Assembly: GCA_030340625.1 (NCBI GenBank)
Contig: JAOPHQ010005453.1
Span: forward strand, 91,293 to 155,292
Reading direction: 5' to 3'
Origin: Merluccius polli
Taxonomy: Eukaryota; Chordata; Actinopteri; Gadiformes; Merlucciidae
Length of the DNA stretch: 64,000 bases
Position numbers and translations under genes: made by a program. Below the pieces are notes generated by a model, which did not search any database, was not told the DNA's origin, and saw only the letters and a program-made list of their open reading frames with translations. Position 1 is the first letter of the stretch; every line of letters begins with the position of its first letter. Below are positions 35,525 through 47,036 of the stretch, one piece after another.

Positions 35525-36274
35525 AGGCCGCAGTATGCTTGCCGTTCCCAAGCTGTCGCGCGACAATTTGACGTCAAAATGACGTCGATCTCGCAGGTGC
35601 GACAGGATTTTTGGCCCGGTCGCACCACTCTTTCAGCTGCGCGCAACAAAGCGGAAACAGGAAACTGGACGAGTTCGAAGGCACATTTTAATAAGCCTTC
35701 TTGCTAAGGCTTCTTTCTTTATATTTTCTATTTTATTGTGTGGCGTATATTTTTTCGCTAATAAACCGTGGTTTTACGTAAGTGCTGTCTACTATTGTTG
35801 TGGTCAAAGACGAGTGAAATTACCTGGCTCAAAACGGCATTAAGTTATAAAATAAAATTATATAAAATAATCATTAAGTTATTAAGATAGATGCTTACAA
35901 ACACTATTCATATGAGAACTGCTGCCATACACTGGACTGTTGATGGCTGACCAGGTCTGGCAGTGATGTAGAATAATAGCAATGTAAAGTAATAGTCATA
36001 ATGCTGTATAGTGAGAGACATCCCGGTGAACTAAACCTTAACTGAATGTCTAATGGTGTAAGAAATTAAAGACACAGGGGTACCAGTATTAGTATCTCTT
36101 CTTCTACTGCGTAGAAATAGCAAAGTCGGTAGTCTTTCCTCAGTGGCGCCACCTCTGTTCAGGAGAAGACTGCAACTACTGTCGCGGCCACCAGCGTGAG
36201 TATAAATAGTTACGGCGCTCCTGTGACGTCACATTGTCGCGCGACAGCGTGGGAAAGGCGCACATACTGCGGCC
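35525..36274. mobile_element. TTAA-flanked MITE 1
   Basis: TTAA at 35521-35524 and 36275-36278. The ends are AGGCCGCAGTATGCTTGCC and GGCGCACATACTGCGGCC, with GTCGCGCGACA palindromes near both ends (about 35553 and 36235). Confidence 0.85.
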
Positions 36275-36278
36275 TTAA

Positions 36279-36797
36279 AGGACAATTCAGGCACAAAATG
36301 AGACCATATGATCATAACACATGTCCACTCAGTTCGACCGTTCTCTGGGATCAGTTTTCATTCTAGTCGAATGTAACCAAAGTTCTCGAAAACTGCTAAT
36401 TAGCTTATAACGCTAGCTGTGGGGGCAGACATTCATGTAAAATAAGTCGCTTGTGACTGTTTTCCAAAGATGGTGCCCGCTTGTTTTCATGAAGGTACCG
36501 GCTTTCTAAACTTTCTTTTTAATAAACTGTCTGTACACTTACAAAGTTCTAAATGCTTTCTTTTACATGTAGGGACCCTCATTATGCTACCGTGGAAGTG
36601 TGGTGCAATTTTTAGCCTTGTTAGTGGTATAGAATTGCGATTTATTTTACATGAATGTCTACAGCTAGCGTTATAAGCTAATTAGCCGTTTTCGAGAACT
36701 TTGGTTACATTAGAATGAAAACTGATCCCAGAGAACAGTCGAACTCGGTGGACATGTGTTATGATCATATGGTCTCAATTTGCGCCGGAATTGTCCT
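36279..36797. mobile_element. TTAA-flanked MITE 2 with very long inverted repeats
   Basis: TTAA at 36275-36278 (shared with MITE 1) and 36798-36801. The terminal inverted repeats extend about 190 bp: AAGGACAATTCAGGCACAAA on the left, read inward from the right as AAGGACAATTCCGGCGCAAA. They continue through TTATAACGCTAGCTGT on both sides. The unpaired centre is short (about 36470-36600). Confidence 0.88.
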
Positions 36798-37546
36798 TTA
36801 AGCCGTGTTGCGGGCCTGGATGAGACAAAACTTCCTTCCCATTTCTTCCACTCACTTGATGTCAGACAAGCAAATATGGTAAGATGATTTTCAAGTTTTT
36901 AATATTAAAACGTTTGCATATATTTTGTATATTAGCTAGGCTAAGTTGTTGTAACGTGATTAATTGAACCTTCTGTAGACATGTGCATGTACACGCGTCC
37001 AAACTGACAGCCAGGTTTTAAATAAATTCTAAATGAATTGTTATGGTTGGTCAAATACAAATGACTAACATTTTCCATTAACATCTTTGATTTTTGGGTA
37101 ACTTGACTAGAGAACTTATTTGTGGACATTTTAACCATGCTTTGTGCATTGCTCGTTTATTTGATGCACTTAACTGTGACCAAAATACATTTTCTGCTGC
37201 AGTCATGTTCAGAGGAACGAAAAAATATGTCAAAGTTGATGTGGCTGCCTTCTCCAGCTTAATTAGTGAGAGTAAGTGATTTATCACAGTAACACTTTAA
37301 GATTTGGTTTTCCATTTACCATTTTACTTTGTCCTAAATATATTTGTTGGTGATATTTGCCTCTCTAATTTAAGTCAAAAAGGTCAGCATTGCAGGAGAC
37401 AACATACATCTACTGGATGACAGCAGCACAGAAATGGATGAGGTCTTCATTGACGGGTCCAATCAGCATTGATAATACAGGATGTGTCATCAGTACTACA
37501 TGCTTTTACAGGAGTAAGCCACTGCTGTGAATTGAATAACCATGTA

Positions 37547-39163
37547 CAGTGGGTACGGAAAGTATTCAGACCCCTTTAAATTTTTCACTCTTTGTTTCAT
37601 TGCAGCCATTTGCTAAAATCAAAAAAGTTAATTTTAATTTTATTTGCACCCCATCTTGACAGAAAAAAAACAGAAATGTAGAAATGTTTGCAAATTTATT
37701 AAAAAATAAAAACTGAAATATCACATGGTCATAAGTATTCAGACCCTTTGCTCAGTATTGAGTAGAAGCAGCCTTTGAGCTAGTACAGCCATGAGTCTTC
37801 TTGGGAATGATGCAACAAGTTTTTCACACCTGGATTTGGGGATCCTCTGCCATTCTTCCTTGCAGATCCTCTCCAGTTCTGTCAGGTTGGATGGTGAACG
37901 TTGGTGGACAGCCATTTTCAGGTCTCTCCAGAGATGCTCAATTGGGTTTAGGTCAGGGCTCTGGCTGGGCCAGTCAAGAATGGTCACAGAGTTGTTCCGA
38001 AGCCACTCCTTTGTTATTTTAGCTGTGTGCTTAGGGTCATTGTCTTGTTGGAAGGTGAACCTTCGGCCCAGTCTGAGGTCCTGAGCACCCTGGAAGAGGT
38101 TTTCTTCCAGGATATCTCTGTACTTGGCCGCATTCATCCTTCCTTCAATTGCAACCAGTCGTCCTGTCCCTGCAGCTGAAAAACACCCCCATAACATGAT
38201 GCTGCCACCACCATGTTTCACTGTTGGGATTGTATTGGGCAGGTGATGAGCAGTGCCTGGTTTTCTCCACACATACCGCTTAGAATTAACGCCAAAAAGT
38301 TCAATCTTGGTCTCATCAGACCAGAGAATCTTCTTTCTCATAGTCTGGGAGTCCTTCATGTGTTTTTTGGCAAACTCTATGCAGGCTTTCATATGTCTTG
38401 CACTGAGGAGAGGCTTCCGTCGGGCCACTCTGCCATAAAGACCCGACTGGTGGAGGGCTGCAGTGATAGTTGACTTTGTGGAACTTTCTCCCATCTCCCT
38501 ACTGCATCTCTGGAGCTCAGCCACAGTGATCTTTGGGTTCTTCTTTACCTCTCTTACCAAGGCTCTTCTCCCACGATTGCTCAGTTTGGCTGGACGGCCA
38601 GGTCTAGGAAGAGTTCTGGTCGTCCCAAACTTCTTCCATTTAAGGATTATGGAGGCCACTGTGCTCTTAGGAACCTTGAGTGCTGCAGAAATTCTTTTGT
38701 AACCTTGGCCAGATCTGTGCCTTGCCACAACTCTGTCTCTGAGCTCCTTGGGCAGTTCCTTCGACCTCATGATTCTCATTTGCTCTGACATGCACTGTGA
38801 GCTGTAAGGTCTTATATAGACAGGTGTGTGCCTTTCCTAATCAAGCCCAATCAGTTTAATTAAACACAGCTGGACTCCAATGAAGGAGCAGAACTATCTC
38901 AAGGAGGATCAGAAGAAATGGACAGCATGTGAGTTAAATATGAGTGTCACGGCAAAGGGTCTGAATACTTATGACCATGTGATATTTCAGTTTTCTTTTT
39001 TTAAAATATGCAAAAATGTCTACATTTGTTTTTTTCTGTCAAGATGGGGTGCTGAGGGTACATTAATGAGAAATGAAATGAACTTTTTTGATTTTAGCAA
39101 ACGGCTGCAATGAAACAAAGAGTAAAAAATTTAAAGGGGTCTGAATACTTTCCGTACCCACTG
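37547..39163 (-). mobile_element. Tc1-like transposon, complete (1617 bp)
   Basis: Flanked by TA (37545-37546 and 39164-39165). Long inverted repeats of roughly 200 bp start CAGTGGGTACGGAAAGTATT on both sides. It encloses one uninterrupted minus-strand transposase gene. Repeat symmetry is high, so the insertion looks recent. Confidence 0.95.
37739..38791 (-). CDS. Tc1/mariner transposase (DD34E), apparently intact
   Basis: 350 codons, a typical full length for Tc1. The start MSEQMRIMRSKELPKELRD contains three candidate Met codons (residues 1, 5 and 8). The N-terminal paired-like DNA-binding domain covers about residues 10-115, with a GRPAKL AT-hook-like motif at about 65-70. Catalytic residues are Asp in LWSDETKIELFG (about 159), Asp in FQQDNDPKHTAK (about 250) and Glu in SPDLNPIEHLW (about 285), with 34 residues between the last two. 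The GGGSIMLWGCFS box is present. There are no stops or frameshifts. The enzyme would cut and paste the element at TA sites. It may still be capable of activity, but this is not shown. Confidence 0.92.
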   Translation of the reverse strand: MSEQMRIMRSKELPKELRDRVVARHRSGQGYKRISAALKVPKSTVASIILKWKKFGTTRTLPRPGRPAKLSNRGRRALVREVKKNPKITVAELQRCSREMGESSTKSTITAALHQSGLYGRVARRKPLLSARHMKACIEFAKKHMKDSQTMRKKILWSDETKIELFGVNSKRYVWRKPGTAHHLPNTIPTVKHGGGSIMLWGCFSAAGTGRLVAIEGRMNAAKYRDILEENLFQGAQDLRLGRRFTFQQDNDPKHTAKITKEWLRNNSVTILDWPSQSPDLNPIEHLWRDLKMAVHQRSPSNLTELERICKEEWQRIPKSRCEKLVASFPRRLMAVLAQRLLLLNTEQRV

Positions 39164-39283
39164 TATATTTTGATTGAGACATTGCTTAGAGGCATGCTGA
39201 ACTTTGTTAGAACATAAGGTTGCATAGCTACCTGGCCCTGATAGAAGTACTGTATTCATATTCATTTTCATCAGTGATCTGGG

Positions 39284-40390
39284 GCCATATTCACAAAGGA
39301 TCTTAGGGCTAAAAGTAGCTCCTAACTGGCGAATTTAGGAGAAACTCCTAAAAATAATGGGCGTGTCAGTCTTGAATTTAGGACTCCTAATTGTTTTCAC
39401 TAAGAGCAATTCACAAAGTATTTTAGGCCTAAAAGTAGCACCTAAGTCTACGAGAGCTTAAAAGTCCTCGAGAGGACTCCTAACTCAGTAAGACCTATTC
39501 ACAAAGAATCAGAAAATGGCTGCGAGACAAAATGTTTTGGAGACAATGGAAGACTGTGAATTGATCAAGAGATATAGGCTAAATCGTGAGGGTATAAAAC
39601 TTGTTGTGGAATTAATGCGGGATGCAATAACATCCCCGACTAACAGGAATAACCCGATTAGACCGGAAATAAATACGATATTTAGCAACAGGGAAAATGC
39701 AACTTTGCAATGCCGACGATTTAGGAATATCGCAACCATCAGTGATGGTTGCATTGATGGTAACCGAACCATCAACGCGCTCTGTAGACCACATATCAAT
39801 TCAATTCAAACTTTATTAAGGACACATCTCGTGAAAGGTCCATAACACCAACACAACACAATACAATAATAATAAAATAATAAAAATAGAATAAAAAATA
39901 CATAGCCACACATATATATACATGTACATACATATATGTAAATACACATATACACAAACACACACACACGATTCCACAATGACCCTATATTTACGTACAG
40001 GCTAGAACGCCAGTGGTTCCACATTCTGGACGAGAGCCTGACAGAGCTCAGTTCAAAGTTGGTTAAGGCTGAAATAATACCATTAATATCATCCAACAGT
40101 TTATCCGGTTTCCTTTGGACAATCAACAACTACACAGGATCAAAGTCAACTTCATGGCAATTGCAGGTATGCTCGGTGTGGTCGGTGCTATTGATGGGAC
40201 GCACATAAAAATAATTGCGCCATCAAAAGATGAGGACGTGTTCGTCAATAGAAAGAAAGTACATTCCATCAACATGCTGATTGTTTTTGACGCAACTTTT
40301 AACATTCTTGATGTTGTTGCAAAGTGGCCTGGGTCTCCCCATGATTCGCATATTTTAATGGAGAGCGGTTTCCATGTAAAGTCCCAATAA
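39284..40390 (+). pseudogene. PIF/Harbinger transposase remnant (HARBI1-like)
   Basis: The left flank GGGGCCATATTCACAAAGGA resembles a Harbinger terminus, and a frame from 39516 begins MAARQNVLETMEDCELIKRY and contains DAITSPTNRNNPIRPEI. A foreign insert (about 39799-40108) interrupts it. The frame resumes at about 40109 with LHRIKVNFMAIAG, then GVVGAIDGTHIKI (first catalytic Asp), VNRKKVHSINMLIVFDATFN and AKWPGSPHDSHIL, typical of the DDE nuclease. It then stops early at 40388-40390. About 200 residues are missing and no right terminus was found. Confidence 0.85.
39799..40108 (-). mobile_element. Insert in the Harbinger gene, probable LINE 3' end
   Basis: Read on the minus strand it ends with a CCTTAATAAAGTTTGAATTG tail (AATAAA signal plus a short repeat), as in retrotransposon 3' ends. 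A CACATATATATA and CACACACA tract lies inside. The family is not assigned. Confidence 0.5.
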
Positions 40391-41080
40391 GTTATTTACT
40401 GAGCTACATTTATTTTTAATCTTAACAAAAATGTAACACGTTACCCTCAATATTAGTACGAACTTGGCAAAGAAATAACGTGGATATACCTAAATATGTT
40501 CAATACATATCTCAATACAACTGGACAGCTTAAAAAATATGGGTGTGAATGGTTCCAAGACAAATCTACCGATCAACTCATTCAACAATGATAAATTGAT
40601 TTTATGCTATATTATTGGATTATACCATGGCCCGGGTGAATACTCAAATCTGATTGGCTGGAGAGGTGTGCATTATTTTTAGATAATATGCACAGCCACG
40701 AAGCAAGCAGCCTCATCACCGGTCCAAAAAAAATGCCCTAAACAAAACGTTAGTAACTGTCAACTTGGACCAGACTTGACACTACATGGGGGGGGGACTG
40801 TTTAGAAAGCTTCCCCATTGCCATGTTGTTACATTTTGTTTGTGAAGAAGGAGCTGCATGTAATCTTGCTGCTGGTGAGTACAGAATTTAATCAGAACTT
40901 GTGTTTGTAGCATTTCTGTTGAGAGGTAATTCCAAATAGCTAGCATAATTTAAGTGTGTAACTATTGTTGCTAAGCAGGCAATTCAGACAGTTTCGGCTA
41001 CTTGGGTGTATTCAATAGAGTGGATTGTAGGGCGGAGCTAAGACTGCATTAGCAGCATCTTTTTACTTAAGGTCTAGTCA
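40391..41080. other. srbd1 intron, repeat-like, unassigned
   Basis: Includes ACCATGGCCCGGGTGAATAC (about 40626), which looks like part of a dispersed fish repeat. No boundaries or coding sequence were found. Confidence 0.35.
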
Positions 41081-44000
41081 TAGTTAACGTCAGCGGTAGC
41101 ATCAGGCCCCTAGCGAACGAAGTCCCGGTCGAACAAAGACATAAGGAGTCTCTCTGCGGGGGTCCCTCGAGGAAGCCCTGAAGCTATATCTCCTCTCGCT
41201 CATCGTAAACTTTTGCCTCAACTCCATCACTGTTAGACTGACGTCCTACAGGAGACGACGCCACCTTCAACCTTCCCGGCGCTGCACCCCTTCCAACCTG
41301 CGCTACCCACCGCTCTCTGTCTACACAGACCTTGAAGTGCTGGGGGGACTCTGGAACTGCCAATCGGCTGTCAAGAAGGCGGACTCCATCTCCGCCTACG
41401 CCTCTCTCCAGACTCTGCACTTCCTGGCCCTTACTAAAGCCCTATTCACACGGGATTAGTATTACCTGGGGACCTCATGTGATTTAGTAATTACCCCACC
41501 ACGTCTGTGTTTCGTGCGGCCCATTCACACGGGATAAGCGAAGTCTGTGTTTTAACTAGAATTTACTGACATTATCCCCCATTTTTTTAAGGAGAACCTG
41601 GGCTATCAGAATATGTATGCTGCAGTGATGTCACATGAATGTATAAATAACAATATGTTCCTTACCGCATGCTGCCATGCATGTAATCCATCTAATCATC
41701 TTTCGAGATTTTGCTCTTCTGATGGATTTGAGCTTGCTCTTTCTGCGAATGGGTCTCCATGCTGTGTACGAACATGAGCCTCCTGAATTTGCACCCAAAA
41801 TGCTGTCAAAACTTTCATTTATAATTGCCAACGCAGCCTCCATAATTCTCGACCGGGAAAAAGGCAGAAAATGGCGCGGAAAACACAAAAAACGACCCCA
41901 AATCACATTGATGCCGATTCGCACGGGACTAATATTATCACGACCTCTGTGTTTAGCAAAATATGGTAGGTAATTTGCGGTGGAATTTTTACTTTTCAAA
42001 ATACGTACATGGCAGATTCGCACGGGATTAAGATCTCAGACGACCTCCGCAATTATTACAAATTACTAGAGGTCGCCAGGTAATACTAGTCCCATGCGAA
42101 TAGGGCATAAGACTTGGATCACCCCTGAGAACGCGGCCACCCCGCCTGCCCTCTCCACCGCCTACTTGTTTTCACACACCCCAAGACCATCGGGGCGAGG
42201 AGGGGGGATGGGACTCATCTCACCGAAGTAGTCCTACCAGGTTCTTCCCTTACAACACTTGACCAGATCTGCGTTTGAACTACATGCTGTGGCAGTCACC
42301 CTTCCCATCAAGCTCTACATTGCAGTGATCTACCGTCCACCTGGCCCCTTCTGCGACTTCTTTGATGAGATGGATGCCTCCTCAGCTGCTTTCCTGAAGA
42401 CGGCACACAACTCGTTGTCCTGGGTGACTTCAACATCCAGCCAGAGAAGTTGCACTCATCTGATTTAACTAACTTATTCACCACATTTGACCTAACACAC
42501 ACAGGGCTGGGAACCAACTTCACAAGGTCCTGCTACCTCGGCCCTCTCCGTTACCCCGCTCCTTGTGTCTGACCATCACTTTGTTGCTTTCTCTCTCCCC
42601 TTGAAGTCCTCCACCTCCCTCTCCCATTCTCCTCCTATATTGTCACCTCCTGTCGTAACCTGAAATCTCTCTCTCCCTCTACTCTTGCCTCATCTGTTCT
42701 CTCTTCTCTACCATCTCCTGAACAATTCTCTCTTCTGTCCACAGAGGAAGCCTCCTCGACCCCGCTATCCTCCCTCTCGTCCTCCTTGGACTCCCTCTGT
42801 CCCCTTTCCTCCAGACCAGCACGATCTTCTCCCCCTCCCCCTTGGCTGTCCAAATCCCTGTGGGCTTGTAGAACACAGCTACGGGCAGCTGAGAGAAAGT
42901 GGAAGAGATCAGACTGTACGGATGACCTCTCTCGCTACCTTCACGTCCTCTCAGACTTCGCCTCTACTGTGTCAGCAGCCAAATCTACCTTCTACCGCAC
43001 CAAGATCAACTCCTCTGCCTCCAACCATAGGAAACTGTTCCATGTTCTCTTCTCTCCTCACCCCGCCCCCCCCCCCCCCCTTCCTCCCTCACAGCTGATG
43101 ACTTTGTCACCTACTTTACTAAGAAGGTGAAGGTCATCAGCTCCTCTTTCACCCCTACCACTATCTTCCCTACCACCACTCCTATCTCTGTCCGCCTCAC
43201 CCACTTTACCCCAATCTCTCCCCTGAAGATGTGCACAAACTAGTTGCACACTCCACTGAAACGGCCCTCCATGCCGCCGGAGCCTCGTCCCTCTCATCGG
43301 TTCTCATTCTCCTCGACCTGTCTGCCACGTTCGACACCGTGAACCTCCAGATCCTCATCGCTGAACTCGGCATCGCTGACTCTGCGCTGTCCTGGTTCAT
43401 ATCCTACCTGACGAATTGCACCTACCAGGTCACATGGAATGGCTTTGTCCGAACCCTGCTCCCTTGACACCAGCGTCCCTCAAGGCTCAGTATTAGAACC
43501 ACTTCTGTTCTCACTATATACTAGATCTTTAGGCTCTGTAATCACTTTGCATGGTTTCTCCTATCACTGATACGCAGACGACGCTCAACTATGGCAAACT
43601 ACTGGCAGACATCAGCACCTGGACGTCTGCGCATCACCTGAAGCTCAACCTCAACAAGACTGAGCTCTTCTTGTGCCGGTGAAGGACTGCCCTCACATGG
43701 ACCTACTGGTAACTGTCGAGGACGCTGCGGTATGTCCTTCACCAACTGTGAGGAACCTCAGCGTCATACCGGACTCAAGACCCACCTGTTCAGAGTTCAC
43801 CTGGACTCTGCTTAGCATCCTTCCTCTACTACCCCTCCCCTTCCACCTCCCATTAAAAAAAAAAAAAAAACTTTGCAATCATTCTGTTTGTATGTCCTGG
43901 CACATTGATGTTTTGCACTTAGTATTCTCGCACTTCCCTCTGTTGTATACTAGCAATGCGTTAACTTAGTAATTAGGTGTGCTTGAAACTTGTTCTTGTG

Positions 44001-44107
44001 AAATCCTTACTGTACTGATAGCGATTTAATGTTGCACTTTCTTCTAATAAATGTATTTATTGTAAGTTGCTTTGGACAAGCGTCTGCTAAATGCCCTAAA
44101 TGTAAAT
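41081..44107 (+). mobile_element. L2-type LINE, decayed, with a MITE insertion and internal deletion
   Basis: Coding traces run from about 41170 to 43680. They include endonuclease pieces (TWITPENAATPPALS; VVLGDFNIQPEKLHSSDL near 42415), a low-complexity Ser/Pro linker, and an RT piece ILLDLSATFDTVNLQILI (about 43305-43360). Many frameshifts and stops are present, and part of the palm domain is missing just before 43245. The 3' end TTGCTTTGGACAAGCGTCTG followed by CTAAATG repeats is the usual fish L2 tail. The MITE at 41438-42107 splits the endonuclease region. Confidence 0.85.
41438..42107. mobile_element. MITE with 3-bp TAA duplications (Harbinger-like)
   Basis: Inserted in the L2 endonuclease sequence. 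TAA lies at 41435-41437 and 42108-42110, and the LINE reads straight on when the insert is removed. The ends are GCCCTATTCACACGGGATTA and, read inward from the right, GCCCTATTCGCATGGGACTA, continuing to TATTACCTGG on both sides. Further ATTCACACGGGATAA and ATTCGCACGGGA copies lie inside (about 41533, 41915 and 42016). A minus-strand frame of 130 codons (41631-42023) has no recognised domain. Confidence 0.88.
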
Positions 44108-44338
44108 GTTACTAAGATCGTCTCCATTTACTGGAGTAATAATGTAACGTCCGCATTCCCTATGAATCTCATGTAACTGACATTAGGCATTAGTCAGACC
44201 CAGACATTAGTCAGACCCATATATTTATCCGGTCATTTGCCGTTTGTTTACAGGCACACACAAAGTACTGTAAGCTAAAAGTGGTACTTTTGAGACAGAA
44301 TTACCCCAAAATATGAATCAACACCCTTATATTTGTAT

Positions 44339-44480
44339 TAGGGCTGTCAAACGATTACATTTTTTTAACTGATTAATCCCATAGTATTGGCGAGTTAACT
44401 CACGATTAATCGCAGTTTTTAAATTCTATTTTAAATCCACTCCCATTGAAATTAAATGAGATAATCAAATGGAATGACAC
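44339..44480. mobile_element. hAT 5' end fragment (TAGGGCTGTCAAACGATTA)
   Basis: Begins TAGGGCTGTCAAACGATTAC with ACGATTAATCGC motifs, like the left end of the element at 51360. The right end was not found. Confidence 0.65.
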
Positions 44481-44906
44481 ATTGTCATTCATACCAAATA
44501 AGGAGAACTCGGTGTAAAATGGTTCTGGGATATGTTTAGTATGATAACGAGTTCCAACGTTCCATGGAGAGCAAAAAAAAGCCTATACGACGCAAAGCTA
44601 AGTTAGCTGTTTTTAGCCGATTCTACCAAACTGCTATATATTTGAGTGCTAAGAGCATCTGACCTGGTAAAACAAAATTAAAAAATCGCTTTTTGGTAGT
44701 ATAATGAGGGTCTTAACATATAAAACGAGGCATTGACAACTTCGTAAGTGTTTTTTTTTAGGCTGATAAGTATATTACAAGGAGGGAAGAGTAGTGTCTA
44801 CTTTTCCAGTCTTAATTCTTGTCTATAATTTGTCTTGTCTTGTTTCAGAGACCCCTGAGGTTGCCTCACCCAGAAACTCAACAGGAACAGACACACGGCC
44901 TTGAAG

Positions 44907-46311
44907 GTATGGTTATAGTTTATATCTATCATATGACCAATATTTGTGGGTCACACTGGCCTCTGTGCCTGTCTGCAGACAAAGGACAGAGTCATGAGGT
45001 ATGAGCAGAGGCATGAAAGCATGGGGGCAGCTCCTCAGGATCGGAATGAGTGCGTTGTTGGTTACATATGTGGAGTAGATAGTGAGGTCGGATGATGGCG
45101 AAAAATAGGCAGGATTGTCGCTGTACGTGTAAAGAATCTTTTAGAGAATACCCGGAGGCGACAGTCTGGCGCTGGGGCCAGACACCACAAGGACGAGAGG
45201 GGAAGACGGCACCAGCCGGAGGAGAAGAGGACAGCCCGTTATGACGTTTTCACTGTTTTGTGTATATAACATCTTGGGCCGAAGATGGGTGTGCAGACTT
45301 CGTGAACTGACACACACTTTGTTGTTCTGTCAGGGAAACATAGTTAGGCCCAGATATCTGTAAGACTCTGCACATTATACTGGTGTTAACAATAAAACTG
45401 ATTATGTCTTAAAGCTAAACAACTTCTTCTATCGCTTCATTAACGAACACGCGTGAGTAAGAGTTTCAAGAGAAACTGCTTCTCACAACAGCCTCTAACA
45501 CCACGCTTGGATGAAGATTCATCTGTAGCGAGCAAGGTAGAGGTATCTCTGACAGTCTGCCCAAAAACCACGACTTTACACTTCAAAAAAATGTGATAAT
45601 ACGCCAAATATACATTTAAGTGCAGTTTTATGCGATCCATGCCCATTAACCCCAACATAGAAAAGACGTGTCCCAATAATTTTTTATCAGAGCTGTTTTT
45701 AAGTCTTTGGGTGCAAGTCTTTAATAGTATAAGTGGACACGGATAAATAAAAGTGGACACGAATAAATTTGCAATAAGCATTTTCAATAAAATATTTCAA
45801 TAAAAATGTTTTGGGTGATTAATTGGATGATTAATTGGTTATTAATCTGTTGCATGAAACACATTATTAATGTTACATTTTAGAATTTAGGGAGAGAATA
45901 GACAAAGGGCCAAATTAATCCAGAAGATGGCAGGAGTGCAACATTAGGGATGCAAATTGCCTCAATATACCAGAAAACCAGAAGCAAACCTGCCTCAGCG
46001 CCAGTGATATTGTGATATAATACAGGTTCTTATAGTTACAGGCACAATATTGAGACAAAAAAGGCAAAGCCTAATAATCTTTGCTGTTTTATCAAAACGA
46101 AAAACAGCTCTGAATAAAAATAAACAGACCTGAAATAACGTTTTGGAATCTTTGCATCCAAAAATAGACTTGAGTCCACTACATTTGCTATCTATGTGCT
46201 TTGCTCTGTTTTTAAATATATGATTCTAGTTCTTGTTTGTATCGCGCTACAAATATGAGGCGAACTACTCCGTATGCTTTGGGAGTATGCAGAAAGTTAA
46301 CCACAACCATA
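44907..46311. other. srbd1 intron, one LTR-like patch
   Basis: Around 45050-45470 a TATATAA (about 45263), an AATAAA (about 45391) and a GACACCACAAGGACGAGAGG stretch suggest an LTR or retroelement end, but no terminal pair or duplication was defined. Confidence 0.3.
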
Positions 46312-46319
46312 GACTAGAA

Positions 46320-47036
46320 CAGTGCTTCCCAAAGACTGGGTCGCGACCCCCAGGTGGATCGCACAGGAATTTAATTGGGTCGCCAAATACATTGGCAACA
46401 TCTTTGATTTTTTTCATCCGCAGTACATATTTTGTCCACACTGGGGTGTCGCTGTTTCTACCCATAGGCACTCAGGATGGCAGCTGCCCTCTCACATTCA
46501 GCCTAAATCTGTGGTGGTCTGGCATAAGTGGTCTGGCTGTGCGACCAGCAAACATTTTTTTTAAATTGTCGCCAATAAAAATAAATGAGCCTGTTTTTGA
46601 TATTAAATGTGCTCTGATAATTATTATAAGATGCTATAGACTAAATTCTGTTTGTTGTACTAAAGATGAGAGCCTGTTAACTAAATGCATTTATTTGATC
46701 TAATTTATAATGGCTGTATTTAAAATGTGTAGGCCTATATTGTTTTACTGATTAAAACATGAGCCTGTTAACTTACCTAAATGCATTTATCAACAATGGG
46801 TGCAAAACATGAAGTTATCAAAGAAATGTCTCTTTGAAATGTGTGGTTCATCAATTAAATAGGTCTATAATACAATAAGCCTAGTAAAAAGTGATGGGGA
46901 AATGGCAGTGATGCGTTTCAGGAACATTAATTGATGTACAATTCTGCTCTTCTCGCGATGCCTAACGTGAATTGGGTCACGATGGTTTGTCATTTACAAA
47001 AAGTGGGTCCCCAGAAGAAAAGTTTGGGAAACACTG
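46320..47036. mobile_element. hAT-type MITE (CAGTGCTTCCCAAA ends)
   Basis: Flanks GACTAGAA (46312-46319) and GACTAGGA (47037-47044) match at 7 of 8. The ends are CAGTGCTTCCCAAAGACTGG and AAGTTTGGGAAACACTG, followed inside by GGGTCGCGACC. 717 bp, non-coding. Confidence 0.88.

Noticed and set aside
38213..38473. Plus-strand frames opposite the Tc1 transposase (also 8662-8859, 9249-9506, 54665-54922 and 55312-55509).
   Set aside because: Antisense shadows of the transposase genes. The same frames recur in both Tc1 copies only because the DNA is the same.
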